From Bacillota bacterium (GTDB lineage: Bacteria; Bacillota; Clostridia; Acetivibrionales; DSM-1351): a stretch of 5,141 nt of DNA. The translations under genes and the position numbers were made by a program. Below the pieces are notes generated by a model that saw only the letters and a list, made by a program, of their open reading frames with translations, was not told the origin of the DNA and searched no databases. The DNA lies in contig JAEZIV010000192.1 of NCBI GenBank assembly GCA_023436515.1, forward strand, positions 1 to 5,141. The letters run 5' to 3'. Position 1 is the stretch's first letter. Each line of letters begins with the position of its first letter. Of this stretch, positions 1 through 5,141 are shown one piece after another.

Positions 1-2330
1 CTATACTTGCCCGCAATTTTCGGAATAGGACATCGCGAGGGTCCTAAAATGGTAAAACCTTTACTTTCGGACACATCCAGACAAGGCTTAACCTCCTTTG
101 CTATTTCAAACACCCTTCTATCCTTCCTTCCACTAAAGGTTATCACTGCGATGTTATTAAAGGGTGGGTAGCCCAAATGCTCCCTAATCAGTATTTCCTG
201 CTTGTAAAAACTGATAAAATCCTGCCTGCAGGCTGCCAATATGCTATATTCATCAGTATTATAGGTCTGAACAATAACTCGCCCGGCTTTTTCACCACGC
301 CCCGCTCTTCCCGCCACCTGAGTCAACAGCTGAAAGGTCCTCTCATTTGCTCTGAAATCTCCGGTATTCAGCATACTGTCTGCCGCCAGTACCCCAACCA
401 GGGTTACATTGGGAAAATCATGGCCCTTTGCAATCATCTGAGTACCTACAAGTATATTAATATTTTCATTTTTAAAGCGGTTTAAAATCTCTTCGTGAGC
501 ATTTTTATAGCCTATGGTATCTATATCCATTCGAATTACTGAGCCCTCGGGTATTCTAGCCTTGATTTCCTCCTCAATCTTCTGGGTACCTACCCCAAAA
601 TATCGTATATGCTTACTCTCACAGGAGGGACATTCGGTTGGATTCTTCAAGGTAAAGCCGCAATAATGACAAATAAGTCTATCGCTTTTAGTGTGATAGG
701 TTAATGCAATATTGCATTCGGGACATTTCATAGTATAGCCACAATTACGACATATTACAAAGGTCGAGAAGCCTCTTCTGTTAAGAAATAGTATGCTCTG
801 CTCACCTTTTTCAATATTCCTTTTAAGCTCCTGGAGCAGACTTCTGCTAAAGGGAGTTTTATTCCCGTTTTCCAGCTCTATACGCATATCGACCATTTTG
901 ACTTCAGGCAGTTGTGCGGTATTGGGCCTGTTCTTCATTTCCAGCAGCTCAATATCACCCGTCAGTGCCCTGTAATAAGTATCGACGGATGGAGTTGCAG
1001 AGCCATACACCAGCAGAGCACTGTTAATTTCGCATCTTTTTCTAGCTACGTCCTTTGCATTGTAACGAGGCATGGCTTCTGATTTATATGAGCCTTCGTG
1101 TTCCTCGTCTACAATAATCAGCCCTAGATCCGATACTGGTGCAAATACGGCTGAACGTGCACCAACCACAACATCAACCTTGCCTTCGCTGATGAGTCTC
1201 CACTGGTCAAACCGTTCTCCCAATGACAGTCTGCTGTGCATTACAGCAACCCTTTTCCCAAAGCGGGAAACAAAGCGTTCAACCATCTGAGGGGTCAACG
1301 ATATCTCAGGAACAAGCAGTATGGCACGCTTTCCCATATCAAAGCAATGAGAAATCAATTGCAGATATACCTCAGTTTTACCACTCCCGGTCACACCATG
1401 GAGCAGACTCTCCTTGAAGGCACCTTCGTCAAGGCTGCGAATTAATCTTTCAAGCACTGCCGCTTGCTCGGCAGTAGGATCAAGATGCTCTGTCTTTTCA
1501 TAGTGCCTGTCCTTTAGCGGGTCTCTTTGTATTTCTATATTTTTATAGCAGATGTACCCATACTTGCTTAAGGTATCAAGTACAGAGGAGGTTACTCCTG
1601 CAAATCGCTGTATGTCTGCCACAGATACAAGCTCATTCTCCAGCAGTATCTCAAGGACTCTTATATGCTGAATTCTTTTTATAGAGTTGTTTTCAAGCTC
1701 CTGAACAATTTCCTCCCTTGGTCTTGAAAGTGTAACGCCTTTAATGGATTTTGAGCTTACCTTCTGCTGATATCCTTCTTCGATGTATACTGCCCCACAT
1801 TCACAAAGCTGCTTTAAGTAATTATTAAAACCTCTGACCTCACACATACTGCGGAGCTCCTCATACTCACATTCTCCACCTGCGCAGCTTAAGTTATTGA
1901 CAATTCTATTTAAGCCATCTTTCTTAAAGGTATAGGTTTTATCAGATAATTTAACTGTTTTGACAGCCTTTACATTAATACCGGGGGGAAGCATGCACCT
2001 TATCACATCCGAATATGTACATATGTACTGCCACTTCATCCATTCCAACAGTTCCAAGCTATCCTGCTTCAAAAGTGAATAAGGTTCTATTATCTGTTTA
2101 ATGGTCTTATATTCTATATTATTGCCATTATTGGTCAAGATTTCAGCAGCCTGAGTCTCAATCCTGACAACAAAGCCCTCCTTGGTCAGTCTGCCACCCC
2201 CAAAGGGTACAAGTACCCGGCAGCCTGTGAGAATTTGTTCTGTCATGCTTTCAGGAATAATGTATGTATATTTTTTATCGTATGCTCTAGTTGTATTCAT
2301 CAAAACTATGGAAGCCGTAGTTAAAGTCAT
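1..2330 (-). CDS. priA: Primosomal protein N' (PriA), 3'-5' superfamily 2 DNA helicase, C-terminus cut by the window edge
   Basis: PriA binds abandoned replication forks and D-loops, unwinds the lagging arm and reloads the replicative helicase. The minus frame is open for 776 codons from the ATG at 2330 to the window edge without a stop. The family usually has roughly 730-830 residues, so probably only a few dozen C-terminal residues are missing. The N-terminal 3'-DNA-binding domain is recognisable (about residues 5-100, including RVLVPFGGGRLTKEGFVV). A linker and winged-helix-like region follows to about residue 285. Walker A is GVTGSGKT (312-319), the DEEH box is at 408-411 (IIVDEEHEGSYKSE), and motif VI is AGRAGRG (673-679). 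Eight cysteines in four CxxC pairs (527/530, 536/539, 554/557, 567/570) form the two zinc sites inserted in the helicase core. The last visible residues, GPSRCPIPKIAGKY, match the start of the C-terminal domain. The ATG at 2330 is chosen for its upstream GGAG and the correct family N-terminus. I see no frameshift. Confidence 0.97.
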   Translation of the reverse strand, partial: MTLTTASIVLMNTTRAYDKKYTYIIPESMTEQILTGCRVLVPFGGGRLTKEGFVVRIETQAAEILTNNGNNIEYKTIKQIIEPYSLLKQDSLELLEWMKWQYICTYSDVIRCMLPPGINVKAVKTVKLSDKTYTFKKDGLNRIVNNLSCAGGECEYEELRSMCEVRGFNNYLKQLCECGAVYIEEGYQQKVSSKSIKGVTLSRPREEIVQELENNSIKRIQHIRVLEILLENELVSVADIQRFAGVTSSVLDTLSKYGYICYKNIEIQRDPLKDRHYEKTEHLDPTAEQAAVLERLIRSLDEGAFKESLLHGVTGSGKTEVYLQLISHCFDMGKRAILLVPEISLTPQMVERFVSRFGKRVAVMHSRLSLGERFDQWRLISEGKVDVVVGARSAVFAPVSDLGLIIVDEEHEGSYKSEAMPRYNAKDVARKRCEINSALLVYGSATPSVDTYYRALTGDIELLEMKNRPNTAQLPEVKMVDMRIELENGNKTPFSRSLLQELKRNIEKGEQSILFLNRRGFSTFVICRNCGYTMKCPECNIALTYHTKSDRLICHYCGFTLKNPTECPSCESKHIRYFGVGTQKIEEEIKARIPEGSVIRMDIDTIGYKNAHEEILNRFKNENINILVGTQMIAKGHDFPNVTLVGVLAADSMLNTGDFRANERTFQLLTQVAGRAGRGEKAGRVIVQTYNTDEYSILAACRQDFISFYKQEILIREHLGYPPFNNIAVITFSGRKDRRVFEIAKEVKPCLDVSESKGFTILGPSRCPIPKIAGKY

Positions 2331-2337
2331 TTTCACA

Positions 2338-2341
2338 CTCC
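2338..2341 (-). promoter_or_regulatory. Ribosome binding site of priA
   Basis: On the minus strand GGAG lies 7 nt before the priA ATG (GGAGTGTGAAAATG). It supports the start at 2330 over the in-frame ATG ten codons further in, which has no purine-rich stretch before it. Confidence 0.7.
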
Positions 2342-2348
2342 GAACTTT

Positions 2349-2362
2349 TGATTAATTAATCA
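2349..2362. promoter_or_regulatory. Perfect 14-bp palindrome in the priA leader, possible operator
   Basis: TGATTAATTAATCA reads the same on both strands. It lies between the predicted priA transcription start (near 2369) and the ribosome binding site, where a bound repressor could block elongation. AT-rich palindromes also arise by chance, so a regulatory role is inference. The TGATTAA / TTAATCA half-sites recur in the palindrome at 3650-3677. Confidence 0.3.
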
Positions 2363-2375
2363 TAATATTTGTTTT

Positions 2376-2404
2376 ATTATATCAATTTGTTTATGGCATA
2401 TCAA
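2376..2404 (-). promoter_or_regulatory. Sigma-A promoter of priA
   Basis: On the minus strand a -35 box TTGATA (2399-2404) is separated by exactly 17 bp from a perfect -10 box TATAAT (2376-2381). Transcription would start near 2369, giving a leader of about 40 nt. It lies in the 151-bp gap downstream of the Gx-family gene. No intrinsic terminator is visible in that gap, so read-through from the upstream operon may add to priA expression. Confidence 0.75.
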
Positions 2405-2481
2405 ATAACCTGAAACTTTGTCTGTTCATCAGCAGCAATACCTTAGGTATAACCTATCAATTTAAAGTAATATTGCTATAT

Positions 2482-3018
2482 TTACAAATATTCGATCAGG
2501 TTAAGCTTCTTCATAACCTTTACTTGGATATAGCTGCATGGCCCCACAAGGCAGCCAATAAAAATCCCTGTAACCAGCATTACAGACAAAAATGCCATTA
2601 TTGAAATATCATTCATGAGAAAGCAGGCAACAAATACTTGAACTATGTTATGTGTTATTGAGCCAGCTATGCTGATTCCCGCGTAACTGAAGATATTCCT
2701 TGCATACTTGAGCATTATCCACATAACAGCCGCACTTAGCAGACCACCGGTAATACTGAAAACAAACTGTGCAGGTCCGTTCATAAGAAGCGATACAATA
2801 ACGCACCTTAAAAAAATAATTAGAAGAGTCTCAGGGAAACTGAAAAATACCAGACTTGATACAGTAATAATGTTAACCAACCCCGGCTCAACTCCTTGTA
2901 TTCCAAAGGACACAGGAAACAGAGCTTCTGTTACAGCTACAGCAATGGACAGCGCAGTTTGGAGTGTGATAAGCATTGCTTTCTTATAATCAGGGGAGTT
3001 TTTCATATATATATTCAT
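2482..3018 (-). CDS. Gx transporter family membrane protein (Pfam 'heptaprenyl diphosphate synthase component I' family)
   Basis: This 178-residue, very hydrophobic protein has about five or six membrane segments (roughly 14-34, 48-78 possibly as two, 82-105, 113-137, 139-165). Recognisable family features are GVEPGLVNI after the first segment, the glycine-rich ITGGLLSA stretch, and SIAGSITHNIVQVFVA with the conserved His-Asn. The family was named after a heptaprenyl diphosphate synthase component, but an integral membrane protein of this shape resembles a small transporter or ECF-type substrate-binding subunit. The substrate is unknown and I do not claim enzyme activity. The ATG overlaps the stop of the upstream NusG-II gene as ATGA, so the two are translationally coupled. 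A GGGAGG sits 10 nt before the start, which supports this ATG over the one four codons later. Confidence 0.88.
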   Translation of the reverse strand: MNIYMKNSPDYKKAMLITLQTALSIAVAVTEALFPVSFGIQGVEPGLVNIITVSSLVFFSFPETLLIIFLRCVIVSLLMNGPAQFVFSITGGLLSAAVMWIMLKYARNIFSYAGISIAGSITHNIVQVFVACFLMNDISIMAFLSVMLVTGIFIGCLVGPCSYIQVKVMKKLNLIEYL

Positions 3019-3428
3019 TTATCAGTTTCCTCCCGAATTATATCAGTTTGATTAACCAGCTTTAGTGATGTTCTATTTTGAAGGCATATCGCAAGCTGTC
3101 CGGGCTTGTCAAGCCATCCTGCTTTTACGCACAGACCATCAGAGCAATCTGAAGACATAAAGCAGATCCTTTCAGGGTCAGCTGCCACAATCTGTTTATA
3201 CTGACCTTGAATTGTAATTGTCTCACGTTTTGTCAGCCTGGATAAATTAATTATTCTGATTACCTTATCATCCTTCTTTATGATTGCAATAATGTCCTCC
3301 AATCCTGAATTATTCATATTACTCCAGCTGGACATACTTTTTGCACTGTTGCCGTTATTAATTATAAAAGACACTGATATTCCGAAAACAATCAGCAAGA
3401 CAAGAATTACATCACCTTTTTTTATCAT
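3015..3428 (-). CDS. NusG domain II-containing protein, membrane-anchored
   Basis: This small protein has 137 residues from the preferred start. It opens with a lysine pair and one hydrophobic segment (about residues 6-24, VILVLLIVFGISVSFII), an N-terminal anchor or uncleaved signal. The C-terminal part matches the NusG domain II family: DCSDGLCVKAGW, then PGQLAICLQNR. Cysteines lie at 89, 95, 100 and 115. Family members are extracytoplasmic beta-rich domains of unknown function. In Clostridia they are often found next to Gx-family membrane proteins and redox or flavin-related genes. An ATG seven codons upstream (3449) keeps the frame open but has no ribosome binding site, whereas GAGGTG lies 9 nt before the ATG at 3428, so I use the latter. 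The stop overlaps the next gene's start by 4 bp. I found no convincing promoter upstream. Confidence 0.87.
   Translation of the reverse strand: MIKKGDVILVLLIVFGISVSFIINNGNSAKSMSSWSNMNNSGLEDIIAIIKKDDKVIRIINLSRLTKRETITIQGQYKQIVAADPERICFMSSDCSDGLCVKAGWLDKPGQLAICLQNRTSLKLVNQTDIIREETDK
3029..3034 (-). promoter_or_regulatory. Ribosome binding site of the Gx-family gene
   Basis: On the minus strand GGGAGG lies inside the last codons of the NusG-II gene, 10 nt before the overlapping ATG at 3018. A strong site embedded in the upstream gene fits coupled translation of the two proteins. Confidence 0.7.
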
Positions 3429-3437
3429 CGGTATATT

Positions 3438-3443
3438 CACCTC
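3438..3443 (-). promoter_or_regulatory. Ribosome binding site that fixes the NusG-II start
   Basis: GAGGTG on the minus strand sits 9 nt before the ATG at 3428. The upstream ATG at 3449 is preceded only by an AT-rich stretch, so this site moves the start seven codons inward. Confidence 0.65.
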
Positions 3444-3580
3444 TTCCATTATAAAAGTGAATTACTCATTAAACTTACTTGAGTACATTGACATAAATAG
3501 ACCATTTATAATTGGTTAACGTTTATTAAATATATCTTTCTTGATTAATTTTCCCACGAATTGTTACTTTTATTACTATC

Positions 3581-3657
3581 AGGAGAGATTCGTTATGATT
3601 AAAGAAATAGTTGTAGAGGGAACCTTACACCTCACTCTTGAGAAAGAGCTTGATTAA
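3581..3657 (+). CDS. Possible 20-residue small protein or leader peptide, with its ribosome binding site
   Basis: AGGAGAG (3581-3587) is followed 7 nt later by ATG (3595) and 20 sense codons, ending in tandem stops TAA TAG. The coding part is 3595-3657. The peptide begins MIKEIVVEGTLHL and ends EKELD. It is mixed acidic and hydrophobic with no membrane segment, and I do not recognise it. It is the only plus-strand frame in this gap with proper initiation signals. The stops fall in the left arm of the palindrome at 3650-3677, a layout reminiscent of leader peptides, but no plus-strand gene follows. It could instead be the remnant of a longer gene or a chance frame. Confidence 0.3.
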
Positions 3658-3677
3658 TAGAGTACTCTGTTAATCAA
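3650..3677. repeat. Near-perfect 28-bp palindrome
   Basis: The outer arms TTGATTAA (3650-3657) and TTAATCAA (3670-3677) are perfect complements. The core AGAGTACTCT (3659-3668) is itself palindromic. The only imperfect pair is T3658 with G3669, which would be a G-U pair in plus-strand RNA. As RNA it folds to a 12-bp stem with a GUAC loop. Neither strand has a proper T-tract after it, so it is not a typical terminator. An operator or RNA-processing hairpin is more likely. Confidence 0.6.
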
Positions 3678-3816
3678 TGAACACAAAAAAAGAACCTCAG
3701 TGACTATACCAATATCCTTCTTCTCAAGGTAGTAGTATTTAACAACTAAAAACCTTAGGAGAGGGATATATCTATAACTGAAGTGCTTTTCTATGTAAAT
3801 ACATCATATTTATATT

Positions 3817-4515
3817 TTACTGCTCATTATGCTCATAATCTTGCTGATCTTCCGTCTGATTTTGCTCCTGACCTTCTTTATTATATACTTCCTCGGAAAT
3901 TTCCATTTTTGATACCGAAACCTCATAAGCCGTTTTGGATATTGTTTCACCATTCTCCAGCTTCTTCTGATATTCTCTGCTCTGTATTCTTCCCCATATC
4001 TTTATATTATCGCCGATAGCGAGATTCTGAGAATATCTGGCGTTTCGTCCCCATGCTATACAGGGAATATAATCTGATTTGTTATATGGTCTGTTAACTG
4101 CTATAAGAATATCCGTTATCTCTCTTCCAAAGGGAGTCATTCTATAAATAGGATTTTTACAAATATAACCATTCAAATATATTTGATTTGGATTCTTAAT
4201 TTTCTTATCTTCATCGGTAAAAACCATTTCTCTTGCAAATACAGTCAAAACGAGCTTGTTTGAATCACTCTTATAACTGTTATAGGATCTGAACTGACCC
4301 TCTATTTCCAATGAAACACCTAATTGTAATTTACTTTTTGGCACAAGACGTTCTGAAAATGTAACAGATATTTTATCGCTGCTGTCGCTTAATCTAGGGA
4401 CCTCTAAATAAAATGAATAAAAGCCCTCTCCATATACCTCGTGGCTATATTCAACCTCTGATACAACTTTTCCTGAAATGGTCACTACGTTGTTCTCTAT
4501 TACATTCCCGACCAT
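3817..4515 (-). CDS. Single-stranded DNA-binding protein-like, two OB folds
   Basis: This 232-residue protein has two OB-fold domains. The first (about residues 8-100) starts NVVTISGKV and is the more divergent. The second (about 110-208) is clearly SSB-like: QIYLNGYICKNPIYRMTPFG, then ILIAVNRPY, YIPCIAWGRNA, GDNIKIWGRIQSR, with aromatic residues including W155 and W174. The tail (209-232) is rich in Gln, Asn and acidic residues, but lacks the acidic-Pro-Phe tip by which canonical SSB recruits partners. Canonical bacterial SSB has one OB fold and about 140-180 residues, so this is probably an accessory paralogue, as Clostridia often encode. An ATG 14 codons upstream (4557) keeps the frame open but has no ribosome binding site. 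GAGGAG 9 nt before the ATG at 4515 decides the start. It appears to stand alone, with no gene overlap on either side. Confidence 0.85.
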   Translation of the reverse strand: MVGNVIENNVVTISGKVVSEVEYSHEVYGEGFYSFYLEVPRLSDSSDKISVTFSERLVPKSKLQLGVSLEIEGQFRSYNSYKSDSNKLVLTVFAREMVFTDEDKKIKNPNQIYLNGYICKNPIYRMTPFGREITDILIAVNRPYNKSDYIPCIAWGRNARYSQNLAIGDNIKIWGRIQSREYQKKLENGETISKTAYEVSVSKMEISEEVYNKEGQEQNQTEDQQDYEHNEQ

Positions 4516-4866
4516 TTTCCTCCACTCCTCTCTTTTGCTGTTGTGTCTCTCTTTCATTTATCTAATGTAATATTTATTCTATTAGTAAAGGATTTAGAAT
4601 ATTTTTATAACTTATTTTTAAACCAAACATAACAAATAAAAGGATTATTCATAAGCCATACAGTTCAGTCCTGCGGTTATTTGAATGAAGGAACTGCATC
4701 CATGCCAAATTAATACAATCTTTTAATATTATATTACATAATTATTAAAATGGAAATCATTTATTCTGCAAAAAATAACGTAAATTGCACTATTAGTTTG
4801 GAAACAATGACTATCCTTCGTATTATAAGTATTTTATGCTATTTGAACCTTAGGATAATTGGAGTC
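4516..4866. other. 351-bp AT-rich upstream region of the SSB-like gene, no gene seen
   Basis: No protein gene or known RNA is recognisable. A 40-codon plus-strand frame at 4750-4872 has no ribosome binding site and is probably chance. A somewhat less AT-rich patch (about 4650-4700) has complementary arms CAGTTC (4661-4666) and GAACTG (4691-4696) around a 24-nt loop. If the promoter at 4881-4909 drives the SSB-like gene, this region is its roughly 360-nt leader. Confidence 0.5.
4519..4530 (-). promoter_or_regulatory. Ribosome binding site that fixes the SSB-like start
   Basis: Two purine-rich blocks precede the ATG at 4515 on the minus strand. GAGGAG (4525-4530) is 9 nt away, a good distance, and GGAGG (4519-4523) is only 3 nt away, too close to work well. 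They favour the start at 4515 over the in-frame ATG at 4557. Confidence 0.65.
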
Positions 4867-4880
4867 GGATAAATAGAGTT

Positions 4881-4909
4881 ATTATACAGAAATACTGCCT
4901 CAAAATAAA
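4881..4909 (-). promoter_or_regulatory. Promoter candidate in repeat unit 1, pointing toward the SSB-like gene
   Basis: On the minus strand a perfect -10 box TATAAT (4881-4886) follows a weak -35 box TTTATT (4904-4909, three of six matches) at 17 bp. Transcription would begin near 4874 and run left into the SSB-like gene with a leader of about 360 nt. The -35 overlaps the T-rich tract of the terminator at 4902-4937. No better promoter is visible closer to the gene. Confidence 0.35.
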
Positions 4910-4937
4910 ACAAACCCCCAAGTAATTAACTTGAGGG
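4902..4937 (-). terminator. Intrinsic terminator in repeat unit 1
   Basis: Read on the minus strand, CCCTCAAGT (4929-4937) pairs with ACTTGGGGG (4915-4923) around a 5-nt loop. That makes nine pairs, one of them G-U. The stem is followed at once by TTTGTTTTATTTT (4902-4914). The T-tract exists only on this strand and the G-U pair forms only in minus-strand RNA, so the direction is clear. It would end leftward transcripts arriving from the repeat array or beyond. Confidence 0.7.
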
Positions 4938-5042
4938 CAAAGTCTTGACCACATTTGAGTCTTAGTAAATCACTAGTGGCATGAAGATAAATAAAGAAAG
5001 CCTTGAGTTATTCACTCAAGACCAAAGCCCTCAAGGATAAAT
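4902..5042 (-). ncRNA. Candidate small RNA, about 140 nt, one per repeat unit
   Basis: The RNA would start near 5042, downstream of the promoter at 5049-5077, and end at the terminator at 4902-4937. Its two halves are complementary: CTTGAGGGC (5027-5035) with GCCCTCAAG (4930-4938), and GTCTTGA (5016-5022) with TCAAGAC (4942-4948), with a 4-by-3 internal loop between them. This closes a central domain holding a local hairpin CTTGAGT/ACTCAAG (5002-5020, 5-nt loop) and a small UAGU/ACUA stem. Some pairings exclude others, so an attenuator is an alternative reading. A closing stem recalls 6S-type RNAs, but I cannot assign a family. Transcription is inferred. Confidence 0.4.
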
Positions 5043-5048
5043 AGAGTT

Positions 5049-5077
5049 ATTATACAGAAATACTGCCTCAAAATAAA
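5049..5077 (-). promoter_or_regulatory. Promoter candidate in repeat unit 2 for the repeat-encoded RNA
   Basis: This is the identical copy of the unit 1 promoter: TATAAT (5049-5054), 17 bp, weak TTTATT (5072-5077). It lies just outside the closing stem of the predicted RNA, with a predicted start near 5042, which is where a promoter for that RNA should be. Confidence 0.35.
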
Positions 5078-5106
5078 ACAAACCCTCGAGCATTTCTGCT
5101 TGAGGG
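5070..5106 (-). terminator. Intrinsic terminator in repeat unit 2
   Basis: Read on the minus strand, CCCTCAAGC (5098-5106) pairs with GCTCGAGGG (5083-5091) around a 6-nt loop, with eight pairs and one A-C mismatch. The same TTTGTTTTATTTT tract (5070-5082) follows. It would end a further RNA copy that starts beyond the right edge. Confidence 0.6.
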
Positions 5107-5141
5107 CAAAGTCTTGACCACATATAAATCTTAGTGATTCA

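Larger units (their letters stand above)
3429..3816. other. 388-bp intergenic stretch between the SSB-like gene and the NusG-II gene
   Basis: No conserved protein gene is visible on either strand. The stretch holds a 20-codon plus-strand frame with a good ribosome binding site (3595-3657), a near-perfect palindrome (3650-3677), and a run of seven A (3685-3691). It should also hold the promoter for the leftward NusG-II/Gx operon and the transcription end of the SSB-like gene, but I could not pick out a good sequence for either. Confidence 0.6.
4867..5141. repeat. Tandem direct repeat, 168-bp period, second unit cut by the window edge
   Basis: Unit 1 starts at 4867 and unit 2 at 5035. Their first 51 bases (4867-4917 and 5035-5085) are identical. 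The next 20 or 21 bases differ at the 5' arm, loop and one position of the 3' arm of a hairpin, but keep its TTGAGGG end. A 20-base stretch from GGGCAAAGTC to GACCACAT is then identical again, followed by a weakly diverged segment (TCTTAGTAAATCA versus TCTTAGTGATTCA). The array may continue to the right. There are no CRISPR-like short spacers, no transposase and no coding frame kept between the units. Confidence 0.9.

Noticed and set aside
177..1445. Several plus-strand open frames of 60-100 codons inside the priA region
   Set aside because: They lie antisense to a long, continuous PriA frame with all expected motifs, have no family resemblance, and are explained by the reading of priA on the other strand.
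2438..2450. ATACCTTAGGTAT hairpin as a terminator between the Gx gene and priA
   Set aside because: The stem has only five pairs with a 3-nt loop and no T-tract on either strand.
2708..2989. 93-codon plus-strand frame opposite the Gx-family gene
   Set aside because: It is antisense to a recognised membrane protein family and has no ribosome binding site suited to its start.
3448..3453. TATAAT on the minus strand just before the NusG-II gene, as a promoter
   Set aside because: Transcription would start near 3441, inside the ribosome binding site at 3438-3443, and no -35 box is found at the right distance.
3491..3516. TTGACA and TATAAT on the plus strand as a promoter for the 20-codon frame
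   Set aside because: The two boxes are only 13 bp apart, too short for sigma-A RNA polymerase.
3685..3735. T7 tract on the minus strand downstream of the SSB-like gene as its terminator
   Set aside because: The sequence before the tract offers only 4-bp or bulged stems, so no stable hairpin supports termination there.
4750..4872. 40-codon plus-strand frame
   Set aside because: It has no ribosome binding site, resembles no family I know, and its end runs into the repeat array.
4867..5141. CRISPR array
   Set aside because: The repeat unit is 168 bp with long internal identity and hairpins, not 25-40-bp repeats with unique spacers, and no cas gene is present.

Overview
This AT-rich window looks like chromosomal DNA of a Gram-positive anaerobe of the class Clostridia. 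The evidence is low GC, strong GGAGG-type ribosome binding sites, a Clostridia-style neighbouring pair of a NusG domain II protein and a Gx-family membrane protein, and an SSB-like protein with two OB folds. A mesophilic Clostridium or Ruminiclostridium-like genome is my guess; nothing here fixes the species. All the confident genes lie on the minus strand, so they are transcribed right to left.

Layout from left to right. Positions 1-2330 hold priA, the primosomal helicase that restarts stalled replication forks. Its C-terminus is cut by the window edge, but the helicase motifs and all eight zinc-binding cysteines are present. It has its own near-consensus sigma-A promoter (2376-2404) and a perfect 14-bp palindrome in its leader. 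Next, 2482-3428 holds a two-gene operon: a small membrane-anchored NusG domain II protein, then a polytopic Gx transporter / 'heptaprenyl diphosphate synthase component I' family protein. The two overlap by 4 bp (ATGA). A 388-bp gap (3429-3816) has no conserved gene, but on the plus strand it holds a 20-codon reading frame with a good Shine-Dalgarno sequence whose stop codons lie inside a near-perfect 28-bp palindrome. Positions 3817-4515 encode the SSB-like protein.

The right end (4516-5141) has no convincing protein gene. From 4867 onward it carries a direct repeat with a 168-bp period: one full unit plus 107 bp of the next. Read on the minus strand, each unit has a TATAAT promoter candidate, complementary blocks that could close a roughly 140-nt RNA, and a hairpin followed by a T-rich tract typical of intrinsic terminators. 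The simplest reading is a tandem array of small RNA genes or attenuators. The left-most promoter copy points toward the SSB-like gene. This is the most unusual part of the window and I do not recognise it as a known family.

Two of the genes act on replication (PriA in fork restart, SSB-like in single-strand binding). The NusG-II/Gx pair belongs to the cell envelope. Nothing in the sequence ties the three transcription units into one pathway.
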